From Anaspis maculata (taxonomy: Eukaryota > Arthropoda > Insecta > Coleoptera > Scraptiidae): 64,000 nucleotides of DNA. The notes beneath the pieces are model-generated. The model was not told the origin of the DNA and did not search any database. It saw nothing but the letters and a program-made list of their open reading frames with translations. The stretch covers positions 79,417,635-79,481,634 of the forward strand of contig OX421963.1 in NCBI GenBank assembly GCA_949128115.1. Direction: 5' to 3'. Below, in pieces: positions 24,601-35,258 of this stretch (positions are counted from its first letter, which is position 1; the number at the start of each line of letters is the position of its first letter). A program made the translations under genes and the position numbers.

Positions 24601-25961
24601 TTTTCAGGGGATGAGAATTGAACTTGTAATTTCGTGAAGTAATTTCCTTGCATCTATATGTCCTGATGCTCTCAAACTCATCTGGGTGGCGTAACTCAAG
24701 ACCAGCAACAGATGTGGATTCTTCGAATCTTCGAGCAACCACCACCGCAAATATTCTCTGTTCATTATTTAAGAGGTCAAATGCTATGGAAATTGGAACT
24801 TTCAAATTTTGATTCCATAAGTTTAATTTCTACCCCCCTGAAAATTAACCGTAATTTTCAGATAAGTTTTTTCATAATTTTTCTATCATTTATTCTATTA
24901 ATTTATTCATTTAAGAGGTCAAGTACTATGAAAATCAGAAGTTTCAGATTTTTATTCACCAAGTTCGATTTCCATCCCCTGCAAACAACCCCAATTTTCA
25001 TGTGAGATCTCTTCCATCATTTTTACATCACCCAAGAGATCAAATGCTATGAAAATTGAAAGTTTCATATTTTTCCAGATAGTTCAATTGCCACCCCCTA
25101 AAAACAACCCCAATTTTCAGATGAGATTTTTTTCATTATTTTTCCTGAAATCACAAGCTCATTCTGGACTTGTTCTGTAAATTTGAGAGTTTCCGCCACA
25201 AAATGTCTACTCTCAACCCACTGTGCGACGGTACGTTGTCCGCGAACGGTCTGCTATATGTGGGAGCCCGGTCAGCCGAGGACCAATAAGGCAATAAACT
25301 AACTACTACACTACCGTTTCCGCGATAACATGATCATCGAGGCTGATGAAAATGGTTTGGGTTAGTTCGGAAACCGTTCCGAAACGAGCATTCAGCGATG
25401 TAAGCGGAGATGGGAGCCCTTGAAGACATAACAGAGTACTGATTATCTGCCAGCAGTATCTTTTTCACATAGGTAGGTCTTGGAACTAAATACATAGTTT
25501 GATAAGAACCAAAAAGACTCACCTCCCGGTTTCCGGTGAGGTCGATCTTGTTCCCCACCACCACGATGGGCACGTTCTGGGAACACTTGGTCTCATGAAT
25601 TTGGTCGCGCAGCATCCTGGCCTCTTCAAAGGTGGTGTTGTCGGTGACGTCGTACACCAGGATGAAGGCGTCCGCCGACGAAATGGACAGCGCCCGCATG
25701 GCGGGAAACTCGTACGCACCGGACGTGTCCAGGATGTCCAGCGTTAGATGGACGCCGGCCACGTTGAAGTCCCCGTGGTGCATCTCCTCGACGGTGCGCT
25801 TGTACTTGGGCGAAAAGTTGCCGTACAAGAACTGCGTGATGATGGAAGACTTGCCGACCTTGGCCGCTCCCATGACGACCACCTTGTGCCGGACGTTGCT
25901 GACTGTCGAACCGACGATGTCCTCCTTCTCCTGGGACTCAGCGTCTTCGCTCTTTTGCGAC
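12626..25961 (-). CDS. Ras-family small GTPase with CAAX box (Rhes/Dexras-like)
   Basis: GTP-binding switch protein, probably prenylated and membrane-attached. Three exons read in frame on the minus strand: 25961-25523, 13635-13513 (exactly 41 codons) and 12805-12626. Exon A carries the P-loop GAAKVGKS, a switch I threonine in RTVEEMH, DTSG in place of the usual DTAGQ, and the guanine-specificity motif NKIDL. Exon B begins VDTATTESVV and carries the third base-binding motif ASAKEN. Exon C has a run of five arginines near its start and ends CILS, a farnesylation-type CAAX box. About 245 residues are visible. DTSG and the basic tail fit the Rhes/Dexras/RASD branch better than Ras proper. Introns are phase 0 with GT-AG ends. 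The acceptor at 25962 is my choice; the frame is open to about 25985 with no clear start, so one or more 5' exons lie upstream. The first visible intron is about 11.9 kb. Confidence 0.9.
13755..13845 (+). pseudogene. Ty3/gypsy RNase H scrap
   Basis: About 25 codons read KLTKAKCNYRVNEKEALAV and IWHL, the conserved RNase H block that follows reverse transcriptase in Ty3/gypsy elements. A stop follows immediately, and the residues before it are in another frame. It is a small relic in the GTPase intron, about 120 bp from the short exon at 13513-13635, on the opposite strand. Confidence 0.6.
13850..15700. other. gene-free intronic stretch
   Basis: No family recognised. The palindromic word TAGGTACCTA and relatives recur (14940-14975). 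Short open frames on both strands have no motif. Confidence 0.4.
15735..15835 (+). pseudogene. Ty3/gypsy RNase H scrap
   Basis: The reading AEQKYKITENEALMVICIL (about 15773-15832) is the same RNase H block as in the scrap near 13.8 kb, but diverged enough to be a different family or copy. Upstream codons (LSQPKPQ) look like the preceding SKxLSxAE segment out of frame. A stop follows. Confidence 0.5.
15836..18229. other. intronic stretch without a recognised gene
   Basis: No complete gene. The words HANASFQHLLNK near 16810-16850 faintly recall a gypsy reverse transcriptase, but the flanks do not support it. The remaining short open frames are unrecognised. Confidence 0.35.
18230..19565 (-). 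pseudogene. decayed Ty3/gypsy LTR retrotransposon
   Basis: On the minus strand, TGGCGCCCAACG at about 19553-19564 looks like a primer-binding site complementary to tRNA-Lys. It is followed within about 60 bases by reverse-transcriptase residues LPFGLHGAPSTWQ (about 19495-19455), so gag and protease are missing. RNase H words (NYSAIEKEC, KFRPYV) follow near 19190-19130. The segment 19085-18870 gives a broken form of the block ending in DVVPDALSR. Near 18575-18240 the chromodomain-proximal end of integrase appears (LAPKFLG, VVSKKVSP). Frameshifts and stops occur throughout and most of integrase is gone. It lies in the GTPase intron in the same orientation as that gene. Confidence 0.7.
19987..20274. 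mobile_element. 288-bp MITE inserted in the RTE endonuclease
   Basis: The ends GGGGCCTTGCA and TGCAAGGCCCC are perfect inverted copies. Flanks read CGAAT on the left and ATTGAAGG on the right. Dropping the insert and one AT pair gives CGA ATT GAA GGA, continuing the endonuclease frame, so the target duplication is probably the dinucleotide AT. A 2-bp AT duplication is known for ISL2EU-type elements. No coding content. Confidence 0.75.
20494..20613. mobile_element. 120-bp MITE inserted in the RTE endonuclease
   Basis: The ends CGATTGCGGCC and GGCCGCAACG pair with a one-base gap, and about 35 bp of each arm pair inward (AAAGTG and ACGACA blocks). GTA is present at both junctions (20491-20493, 20614-20616). 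Removing the insert and one GTA gives GCA GTA AGC AAT GAC, in frame with endonuclease sequence on both sides. The 3-bp duplication is Harbinger-like in length. Confidence 0.8.
22861..23970. other. gene-free intronic stretch
   Basis: No exon, repeat family or RNA gene was recognised between the RTE copy and the foldback that follows. Confidence 0.4.
23974..25226. mobile_element. foldback element of ~120-bp units, 3-bp TSD
   Basis: The ends GCACAGTGGGTTGAGAG and its inverse are matched for about 70 bp, including ACATTTTGTGGCGGAAACTC. GAC flanks both sides (23971-23973, 25227-25229). Each arm repeats a block of about 120 bp containing AAATTGGGGTTGTT, a run of Gs with TGGAAATT, AATCTGAAACTT and GCATTTGACCTCTTGAATG; about five copies lie in the left arm and three in the right, inverted. 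Non-coding. It ends about 300 bp from the GTPase exon donor, inside the intron. Confidence 0.85.
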
Positions 25962-25984
25962 CTGAGAACTCTATCATAATATCG

Positions 25985-26432
25985 TCAAACTGTTTGACTG
26001 GTTCGTGAGTAAGTACTAAACCTAGTCGTTCTGTGTTGTTAGAAACAGAAATTCCTCGAGAAATTCACACTTTTTTTTCTTTAATTTGCGATCCTTTGCA
26101 AACCCAACACCGGAACAAGAAAGTTTCTACTTTGAATATCGTGCGTCGTGATTTCGACGATAAATATTTATGAATGGTCTCAGATTAAAGAATTCAAAAC
26201 ACCTTATGAATGAAAACTCTCTGGCGCCCGTATACTAAAATGCTAATAAAAGAAAACATTTGAATATATTCCCCTCTCCTCCATCACCGGCAGCGAATCT
26301 TCCTTAATAAAAACTCAGAGATAATAACAAGGCAGCTGATAAATATAAGACAACTTTCGTGAAAAGCCCATTCTCTCCTTTAAACTCAATTCCAAATAGG
26401 TTGTTGACGAAAACATTCCACTTTTCTTGTGC
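25985..26432. other. region 5' of the visible GTPase exon
   Basis: AT-rich with no clear upstream coding exon or start codon for the GTPase. It could be intron or promoter. Confidence 0.3.
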
Positions 26433-26440
26433 CTTGTACC

Positions 26441-26912
26441 CAGGGTTGCCAGATTCCTGAAATCGCAACGCGGGACAGACATGTATAACAATAAAGTTAA
26501 CGGACGGTTTTTAGGGGGGGGGGCATTTCTCCAAGAGCGCCGCAGACGAATTTTTTTTAGAAATGATCAAAGTAATATTATTAATATGTTTTTTCTCAAA
26601 CAATGGGATTAGTGCCTCACGTACATGCCTATAGCTAGTCTTTGTCAGATTATTGGGTCTCTGTGGGTCTAGTCCAGCTACAGCTACACCTTTGCGCACA
26701 GTAACTTTTTCCTCTATTCATGTATTTTCAATTTGAACTGAATTTTGAAGTTGCAAGTTAAATTTCGAATTGTAATTTGGTGAATATTTAAGAAATATAT
26801 TAAAAAAGTCAAAATATTTGTGTGCGGGACATTTTCGGATGTATGCGGGACGCCGGACAGAAGAGTCAGTTGCGGGACAATCCCGCAGAAAACGGGACAT
26901 CTGGCATCCCTG
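26441..26912. mobile_element. 472-bp hAT-type MITE, 8-bp TSD
   Basis: The termini CAGGGTTGCCAGAT and ATCTGGCATCCCTG pair with one mismatch. CTTGTACC is duplicated exactly at 26433-26440 and 26913-26920. Subterminal GCGGGACA-type words occur near both ends in several orientations. No transposase. The end motif CAGGG and the 8-bp duplication place it in hAT. Confidence 0.9.
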
Positions 26913-26920
26913 CTTGTACC

Positions 26921-28400
26921 TCACACCGTCTCTTACACTCTCCTCTCTCACCCACACCTTCAAAATTATTCTCGGTAATGTTGTTGTTTATGTCATCTCT
27001 TTGTAATTAGGTACAAGCTTCATTTGAGAGCGTCAAGCTTTGATCTCCAGCACCTCCTACATTCATCAAATAAATGAACTCATCAGCAACGTGTCGGCGG
27101 AGGTGGATTTTTGAGGATTTGAGAGAAATAGAGCGTTGCACGTGAAAAATGAATTTGGCGCTCTCTGGAGTGAAAGAAGCTTGTGAGAGATTGCCACGCA
27201 TTAAAATTAAGAATTGGGTCAGCCCGCGGAATGGAGAATTGAGCTTAGCGGCATTAAGAGCAAGGATGGAATTAGTTTTCTTCCAATTTGTCGCCGTTGG
27301 CGCGCAAGAACTGGAACGAGCTGTTATTGGAGTTTTTAGAGTTCGCTTGTGTAACGCAACGAAACCAGATCTATTGGAAAACAATAAGTCTCGGAACTAT
27401 CTATCAATCAATGAAAAATATAACTTTTCTTGATAAACAACTTGTTGACTTGTAACTCGACCCATCGCCAACAACAACCGACAACAACTGTTGGGAAACG
27501 ATTTCTTTTCCAGCAGCACACACAGAAGAAAAACTTTTTTCTTTCTACAAAGTTCCGCCATACTGCTCGGGCTTAGTCACAATGGATCTCGGGAATTTGT
27601 AACTGAGCCCGGTGTGGGTGAGCTGTGAGTTCCAATAGTCTTTCTTGTAAGACAAGGCTCTGCGACATTGTGACACTAAAGAGAAACACGATTCTATGCC
27701 TTGCTGTGACAAAACTAATTAGAAGGAGCAAGGCGCGGCACAGACGGAGTTGTGCGAGTTTGAAATCGGCACAATGGAGTTGCACGCTCGGTGTTAAGTT
27801 TGGATCGTAAAAGAAGCCGGTGGGTAGCATCGGTAAAACGTATCTGGCACGTGTGCTTCACAAGTGCTTTTGTGAATTTTGAAGGAGAAAGAAAAAACGC
27901 CTGGCGCGTGCTCATGTTCGTTTTAATTGTTGTCTCTCAGTTTGTTTGGAACTTTCTATACAGCGTCGGGATGTTACAAAGTTGAATATGAAAATGCAAC
28001 AATTCGAATAGGGAAGTACCTATGCCAGTTGCCAGTAGGTACCTATGCCACGAGTTTTGATTTGGGGTGAACACAATTTGCTCTATATTTTAATAGGATT
28101 GTAGAGACTGAAATGAAGACTAGGTACCTACTGTGTAAGCTCGTTACTGACACTTTAGTCCCACGTTAAGCAGGTATGCACCGTGTTAATTTCACAAAAT
28201 TATCAAAGCCTAATAATTGTCTGACTCGTCAGTGTTTAACTAAACGGAAATCGTAAGCTTTTGAAAAAGCAATACTTCCCCAAGTTCAAGCCCAACCATT
28301 GCAGGTAACTTTCGAGCAGTGTTAGGTAGTGTTCTTCCCGAGGTTATTCCCTTTCTTTATTTTTCTAGGAGTCTCTCTTCTTTTCATATTGGACTGAAAA
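26921..28400. other. gene-free
   Basis: No recognised gene. Several open frames of 60-125 codons on both strands lack motifs and have no splice context. TAGGTACCTA-type words lie near 28040-28130. Confidence 0.4.
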
Positions 28401-29060
28401 TGTCTGTGAGTTGGGACTGTGTTTTTGATTCCACTTCTCAGTTGCACGCAACTATTTATAATGCCTATCCCATCTGTTTTTGACGCCTTCTTCTTTTTCA
28501 GGTTTTGACTCAGGTTTTGAACTTGTTCTTTATCTTCTTTTATTGTAATCGCTGTTTCTATTTCTTCCTGGTTTAGCGGACGTTCATTGAAGCTTCCGAG
28601 GAAGCTCCATTCGATTCTTCAATTCATACCGGTTTTTTTTTGAATGGTTTCTTTCTAATTCAGTTCTTTATTGTTCTTCTTCCATCTTCCTCCTACAAAC
28701 CTATTTTGATGTGCTCTTAGCCAGATATATTCGTTTCTTGTGATGACTCCGTGTTCCATGACCTAATTTTCTTGTGCATTTCTTCCTTTATCCTCCTGCA
28801 CACTTTGTCCCATCATTTGTCTCTCACGTTCTATATGTGTTCTTCTTTGATTGTTCTTTCTACAGATGTTACAGCTTTCATGGTAGCCGCTTTGGGTTTC
28901 TCTCATTCCTTCAAAACTCTCTGTTCTTTGAAAACTCGAACTTCTCTTCTTCTTCATTGAATTTGCTTATTCCCACTCCTGACCATACTACTTCCACCTT
29001 TTGTTATTCATTGGTTTTGATTTCTGTTACTTGTTTTTCTACAGTGGACTTGATGACTTT
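28400..29060 (-). pseudogene. decayed LINE fragment
   Basis: On the minus strand, about 28610-28460 reads RPLNQEEIETAI, then, after a frameshift or spacer, KKKKASKTDGIG. This is the pattern at the start of non-LTR reverse transcriptases, where an ExExxxAI helix is followed by K-A-x-G/K-x-D-G-I. The charged, lysine- and arginine-rich frame just before it (28960-28763) fits the linker between endonuclease and RT. Stops are frequent. Clade not decidable, possibly RTE. Confidence 0.4.
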
Positions 29061-29157
29061 TTTTCTGTTGCTTGCGGATTTGAACATTGAACATATTGAA
29101 CGATCATTCTCTCAATTTCCTCAAAATTGATTACCGCTTTAGTACTGAAGACCGTAA

Positions 29158-29677
29158 AGGCAGAATGATGAAATTTATAGTATGCACTAAAAATTCATGC
29201 CCAATAAGGTGAAGTAAGAATCATTAAAACATTTTACCCGGTAGTGGGGTAACTTGAGGAGGAGCCGGGTAAAAATTACCCTAACTTTGTTGTGCGTTTT
29301 TCAAAATTTTATGCAAAATTATGAAATTTCACAAAAAAGCTGCTTCTGTTGAACTTCGATAGCTTGCATGAATACGCCAATGGAATATTTAGGACAGATT
29401 TTGAGACCAGAAAAAAAAACGATCGTCTACAAATTCCTCCAGTCTGCAAAAAAAATCCTAAACGATTTTATCCGAACACAGTGCAGGCTATCGAATTTCA
29501 ACAAGAACACCTTTTCTTGTCAAACACACTGAAATTTTGTAATTATTCTGCATGAAATTCAAAAAAAGCGCACAAAAAAAGTTGGGGTGTTTCTTACTCC
29601 ACCTCTTTACTCCACCCTCGGGTAAAATTTTTCAATGATTTTCACACTATCTGCTATAGTGTGCACTATTCTGCTTC
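29158..29677. repeat. diverged foldback
   Basis: The left part (GCAGAATGATG, ATTTTACCCG, AACTTTGTTGTGCG) pairs in the same order with the inverse of the right part (CTATTCTGC, CGGGTAAAATTTT, GCGCACAAAAAAAGTT). Similarity is moderate and gapped, so this is an older palindrome than the others. Non-coding. Confidence 0.5.
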
Positions 29678-30374
29678 ATAGAAACTTTTTCCCTCATTCT
29701 TGGTCGTAGAATCGGTTGGCAAAGTATTGCTACGCTACGAGTGGCGATTCTCTCGTGCATTCAAGAGCACACGCGGTCTTCTAAACTCTTTGAACACAGT
29801 GTTACAAATTGCGAAGCTGTAGTGCATTCAAGAACATACACCATGGTTTAAGCCATTTGATTCACATGGAGATATCAACAGACGGATAGAACACACCCGC
29901 CCAATTGGTGGAGGCGCCGCTTCAGAACAACGCTGGCAATACACGCGGAAGATGTTGGATTGTCCAAATATGGTTTCGAAAATCTTTCTTTCTATTGCTT
30001 CCATAATTACATTCCAACGCATTATGTAAAATTTTGGCGTTTGCTGCATCCCCTTCTTTCTTCTCTTTTTATATTTTGCCCTTTTTCTTTGTCAAATTCT
30101 TCATCGCCATTTCTCGGCTGTTTTGCCAGGGCACGTTTCTTCACTGATGTGTGTGAGATTAAAATTCTAATATAACAAAGAGTCTATATATTTTTCTTTT
30201 CAAAAAATCTGCTACCTGACTGAAAAGAATAAGAGAAAAAATTCAATTCCGAGGCCAATACCAGGTTGTTCATTTCATTTTTGGGAAGAATCTACCAGTG
30301 CCGATGTGGAAAGAGTCATAAAATACGAGCTAATACTTGTCACAAGTAGGTAACCAGAAAGGGCGATAAGAATA
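29678..30374. other. gene-free
   Basis: No gene recognised. A block around 29908-29930 (CAATTGGTGGAGGCGCCGC) resembles one near 44287-44310, suggesting a dispersed repeat of unknown type. Confidence 0.35.
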
Positions 30375-32213
30375 AGTACGGGCGTTAGGGGATCCAACCT
30401 TGCATTCCATCCCGATGCAAAACGCTTTTGCACGTGAGTAGTAGATACCTATAGGTGATTTTTAAGAAGTGGTGCCCCGATGGGACCGCGGCTGGCGTGC
30501 TTCCGAAGAGGTCGAAGGTCCAAAAAATTACCATTTTTGAAATCATTATTTTTTTTATATTTTTTTTGCTGGACTATATATTTCCAAGGTCGAAGAGCAC
30601 AATGCAATAAATTTCCAGAAAGTGTCATGCACCAGTGGCGTACCAAACGGCTGCAAAGGGGCCGAGATGCGATTTTTCACAAGTCTTATGGTAAACCTGA
30701 CCTAATCGCAGTAATCGCACATTCTGATTCCAAAAATAAGTATGAAATTTTGATAAAAACGTGTTCAAACCGGTTTTATCATGAAAAACATGATTTTTCT
30801 ACCCTCAAAATTGATGATTTGTAATTCTGCTTCCATCACTGTCCAATGTTATTATAACTATGATTTTGACAGACAGTTGGTTTGGGCTATTTAACAGAAA
30901 AATATCATTTGCTGACCTTTTTTCCCGTTTTCACAAAGTCACAGCATGATTTTGTTTCTTGAGATGTATCATGTCAAAGCTTGATGTGACGAAACGTGCT
31001 TTTCCACACAAAATAATAGGCTAGGATCAGAATGTAGCGTTTATTTGGTACTTCATTCATTTCAAGGCATGGAAATAGTTTTCTCTAGCAAACAAAATAG
31101 AAAAAAGTAAAATCGGAGTCGTATTTCAGTCATGACATCCTTTTTCTTTCGACATTGCGAGCTTTTGGAATTAAATTTCTACATGATACTTCCACGTTTT
31201 GGAACAAAACTACCTTGTGACTTTGTCACATCGATAGAAACTTATGGTGTATGAAATGCATCTATGAAATAGTTCAATTGAACAATCTATGTCTAAATTG
31301 TGATCATCAGTGTTTTGAACCACAATGGGAATGGAGCTCAAAAACGACAAATTCATAGGTCGAAACTTCGCGTTTTTTTCTGAAATTTATTCCGCAATGT
31401 CGGAAGAAAAACTATGTCATGACTGAAATACGGCTCCGATTCCAGTTTTTTCTATTTTGTTTGATAAATAAATCAATTTTCATGCCTTGAATTGCCAAAT
31501 CAAAGCCTAATTTTGACCCTAGTCTAATTTTTTCTGTGGGATAGCACGTTTCGTCACATCAAGCTTTGACATGATACATCTCAAGAAACAAAATCACTCC
31601 GTGACTTTGTGAAAACCGGAAAAAAGTTCAGCGAATGATATTTTTGTGTGGAATAGCCCAAACTAACCGACCAAGTCAAAATCATAGTTATAATAACATT
31701 GAACAATGGTAGAAGTAAAATTACAAAACATCAATTTTGAGGGTGACAAAATCATGTTTTTCTGATAAAACCGGGTCAAATACGTCTCAATCAAAATTTC
31801 ATACTTATTTTTGGAATCAGAATGTGCGATTTTGCCAGAAATGATACCAAACATGTCAAAAAAGTGTTAGTTATGGTTTACCATAAGACTTGTGAAAAAT
31901 CGCACCTCGGCCCCTTCGCAGCCGTCTGGTACGCCACTGGTGCATGACACTTTCTGGAAACTTATTTCATTGGGTTCCTTGTCTTTAAAAATATGTGGTC
32001 CAGCGAAAAAATTATGAAAAAAGCAACGATTTCAAAAATGGTAATTTTTTTGACCTTCGACCTCTTAGGGAGCACGCCAGTCTTGTGTCCCATCGGGGCA
32101 CCACTTCTCAAAAATTACCTATCCTATAGGTATCTAATACTCACGTGCAAAAGCGTTTTGCATCGGAATGAAATGCAAGGTTGTTCCTGATATGTGCCGC
32201 TAACGTCCGTACT
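30375..32213. repeat. 1.84-kb foldback element
   Basis: Left and right ends (AGTACGGGCGTTAG and CTAACGTCCGTACT) are inverted copies with one mismatch, and pairing continues over arms of 800-900 bp to a centre near 31290. Inside each arm, CAGTGGCGTACCA or its inverse (about 30635 and 31937) looks like a hAT terminus. The duplicate frames with residues HSDSKNKYEIL, on opposite strands in the two arms, are mirror copies and not genes. No duplication beyond the ends was identified. Confidence 0.85.
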
Positions 32214-33815
32214 ATATCTGTTTAAAAAAATGCCGTGGAGGCGCAATAATTTTTGGACCGGTAAAGGAAGTGCTGAGGGACTGAAGGAACGATACAGCGG
32301 CATTGTTGCAGAAACCAATCTTCAAACTATCAAACTGATTGAATGTCATGAATGCTATTTACGAGAATATTTGTTATACGAGCTTTAATTAGTATTGTAA
32401 ATTAAATTTGTACAAATTGATTTGGTGAATTCAATTATTGCAAATGCCATAGCGTGGGGTGAAGTTGACTGTTCAACGAATAATTGTACTGGATACAATT
32501 CCAGCGCCAGTGGAGTTGTTGTACTAAACCACGCAAAAGTAAATACGCCGTAGGCCGTACCGAAGAATTTTTAATGATCTTTGATTTTTCCGTTTGTCTC
32601 TTTTATTTACAGGGTGAACGCAGAAAATCATCTTTTTCAGACTGAAAAAGACTAAAATCAGGCTAGTAGGCACATGTTCTTTTCACAACAACTCCGAGAG
32701 TCCGAGTCAAGTAAATTTGATTCTCGCTTTCGTCAAGTTGACACAAACGGAAACTTCACACAAGAAGTGTTCAAAGAATCTGCATTTTCGACAGAAATCA
32801 TCGAGGGTGTCTGCAACACTACTTCTGGGACCTGGAACCTCTGGTGTCCCTATCGTGCTCGAACCCGATTAATTATTTCTCATTTCTTTCATGTAGCAGC
32901 AAACGTTTCGAACACAAAACAGCGAATATTGACGCTGATTGACATACGTTTACTGTTCCCCGACGTACTGATGAGCTGAATAGACCCTTTCAGTTTTTTA
33001 TTGGTTGCGCGCGCATTCTATGGTCATAGGGCTCGATACCAAGTTACAGGCGCAAAAGTTAGGACGGCGTAACTTGCCAAATAGAGCGATCTGATTGGCC
33101 GTTGCTATAGTAACCGCACTTACGATAGATCCTAATTGGTAGCTCTAGCAACGCGTGTGAACAAGTGTAAATTTGAAAAGTACTGATGTTAAACGTCAAT
33201 ATGACGTCGATTGAACACGGCATTCAGCACCAAGTTCAAAATGGTTTACTCTTGACCTTGTAGTCTTCCCATATTGTTGTTATAGTTCTAGGTCAGCTAG
33301 AAACATTGCGAAGGTGCTTTTTCGGCATACATTCCCCGAGTGACAAAGTCGTGGATAAAGCTTCGATCCATTCATGGAAAAAAATTATCTAAATGCTGCA
33401 CCTAAAAAATGATGAAATAACGAAATCTCATGATAGTTATATTCTAGAGTACCTAAGTATATCCTGTTTACTTTTTATGTGTTCAGTAGAATGAGCATGT
33501 AACAAGCAAGTGACAAGCCGGAGCGCTGGGAGGATACAAGCGATGACCGCTGATAGTTTCGCTCCAGAACTTTGCAGGTGCCATCAGCCGTAGCGCCTCA
33601 GCTTGTCACCTTATTTTTGTTTTCTCGGTGCCAATTTTTTTTTCTTCAACTGGACAGTAGTCATTTACTTAGACAACGATGTAACCGTGGGTTCCACCAA
33701 AATATTTAACCAGCTGATAGCTAACTCGAGATTTCTTTTGATGGATTTTGGCCAAATGATCAATGTAAATTCAGGTTTCATGCTAAGTAAATCACGAAGG
33801 GGTGGTATACTTGTG
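32214..33815. other. gene-free
   Basis: No exon recognised. A frame at 32674-32979 and one at 33603-33821 have no known motif. Confidence 0.35.
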
Positions 33816-33823
33816 ATTTAACG

Positions 33824-35250
33824 CAGGGCCGTTCCTAGGGGTTTGAGCGCCCGTGTGCAAAGCTTCTAGTCTGCGCCCCCCCCCCCCCCTATTCTATACT
33901 CGACCAAAAAGATGAAGGAATTCAGAATCCATGTCAGTGTTCTATTTTTTGTAATATAATAGCTGTATTACACTATACAATTTATTGTACAATTTATTGA
34001 ACAATCTGTCAAAATACTGTCAAAAAACAATGAACTTGATTGTTTAATTGACAGATTGTACCTACAAGAAATTGTGTAGTGTAATACAGCTTCAACAGAC
34101 ATAAATCTTACAAAAAATAACAATTCAGTGGATGAATTGAAGAAAAAAAAACAATTATATCCAGGATATCAATGAATCTTGGGTTTTTGAATACATTGCT
34201 GCATTTTTGCTGGGAACTTTTCATTATCTTCCAGGTTATCACAAGTAAATACCTAACTTTTATACTTTTTACGTAGAAGCATTCACTTCTAGCGAATTAG
34301 AAGGATTCGCATTCGTCAGCGAAGAGCGTTCGCAGAACGTTCGCGAAACGTTCGGTGACTTAGCCATTCGACACGGAAGGTTCAATTTGAACCAAAAACC
34401 AAATGAACGTTCGCGTGCTACTAGGGATTGGACCATTCCTTTACATTCTGTTTATTTTCCTTATCTGGGGCGGAGCTGGCTGCCATAGTTACCGTGGTCC
34501 GTGATTGTCTTTGTCTTGTGATACGGTTTTCTACGACTAAAGTTTAGTTTATAGTCGAGGCAAGCGGATACGGAACCGCATACGGTTACGCAAACGGTAG
34601 CGTAAGCAAAAGCGATGGTTTATAGTGAACGCTTTCATAGACGCACGCCTGCGTCCTAGGAAATCATGGGAGATTTGTTTGCCTGAGTGTGTCGCTCCAC
34701 TCCATATTGAGATTGTTGTTCCACTTAGCCATCCAAGCTCAAATTCTGATTGTTGGAAACCAAGGTCATTAACGTATCCGCAACGCAAGAGTTGGATGTT
34801 GATTACCTCCTTGCGTAACCGTATGCGGCTTGGTTTCCACCAATCAGAATTTGAGTTTGGATGGCTGAGTGAACAACAATGTCAATGTGGAGTGGAGCAG
34901 CACACTCAGGCAATCAAATCACCTATGATTCCTTCTCCCACGACGCGACGCAGGCATGCGTCTATGGGAGCGTTCACTATAAACTAGCGGTTTTGCTTAC
35001 GCTACCGTTTGCGTAACCGTATGCGTTCCGTATCCGCTTGCGTCGACCATAAACTAAGCTTAACAACGGAAAATTGCTTCGTATTGGTATAATTGGTTTT
35101 CGCATCTGGCGCAAAAGCGCCGCCCGGCTATAAAGGGGGGCGCAAAGCGCCCTTTTTGATTTTTTTTTCAGTCGGACGAATTTTTGCGCCCCTGGCAAAG
35201 TGCGCCCGCGTGCGTCGCACGCCTTGAACGCCCCGTTAGGAACGGCCCTG
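33824..35250. mobile_element. hAT-type element, 8-bp TSD
   Basis: The ends CAGGGCCGTTCCTA and its inverse TTAGGAACGGCCCTG close 1,427 bp. ATTTAACG is duplicated exactly at 33816-33823 and 35251-35258. The first seven bases, CAGGGCC, are shared with the hAT at 7439-9067, pointing to related families. It has a poly(C) run near 33877-33890, no transposase, and a nested foldback at 34541-35060. Confidence 0.9.
34541..35060. mobile_element. 520-bp foldback nested in the hAT, TAA TSD
   Basis: The ends AGTTTAGTTTATAGTCGA and TCGACCATAAACTAAGCT pair with two or three mismatches, and the arms of about 245 bp pair nearly throughout. TAA is present at 34538-34540 and 35061-35063; a 3-bp TWA duplication is the Harbinger hallmark. 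Mirror frames with CQCGVEQH-like words are palindrome artefacts. Confidence 0.82.
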
Positions 35251-35258
35251 ATTTAACG

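Noticed and set aside
25499..26008. Plus-strand and alternate-frame ORFs over the GTPase exon
   Set aside because: Shadows of the minus-strand exon, which has all Ras motifs and fits its splice partners.
30480..31854. Paired frames containing HSDSKNKYEIL on both strands
   Set aside because: Inverted copies of the same foldback arm; no conserved family and no splice support.
33603..33821. A 72-codon frame ending at the hAT border
   Set aside because: No recognisable domain; it ends by chance near the target duplication.
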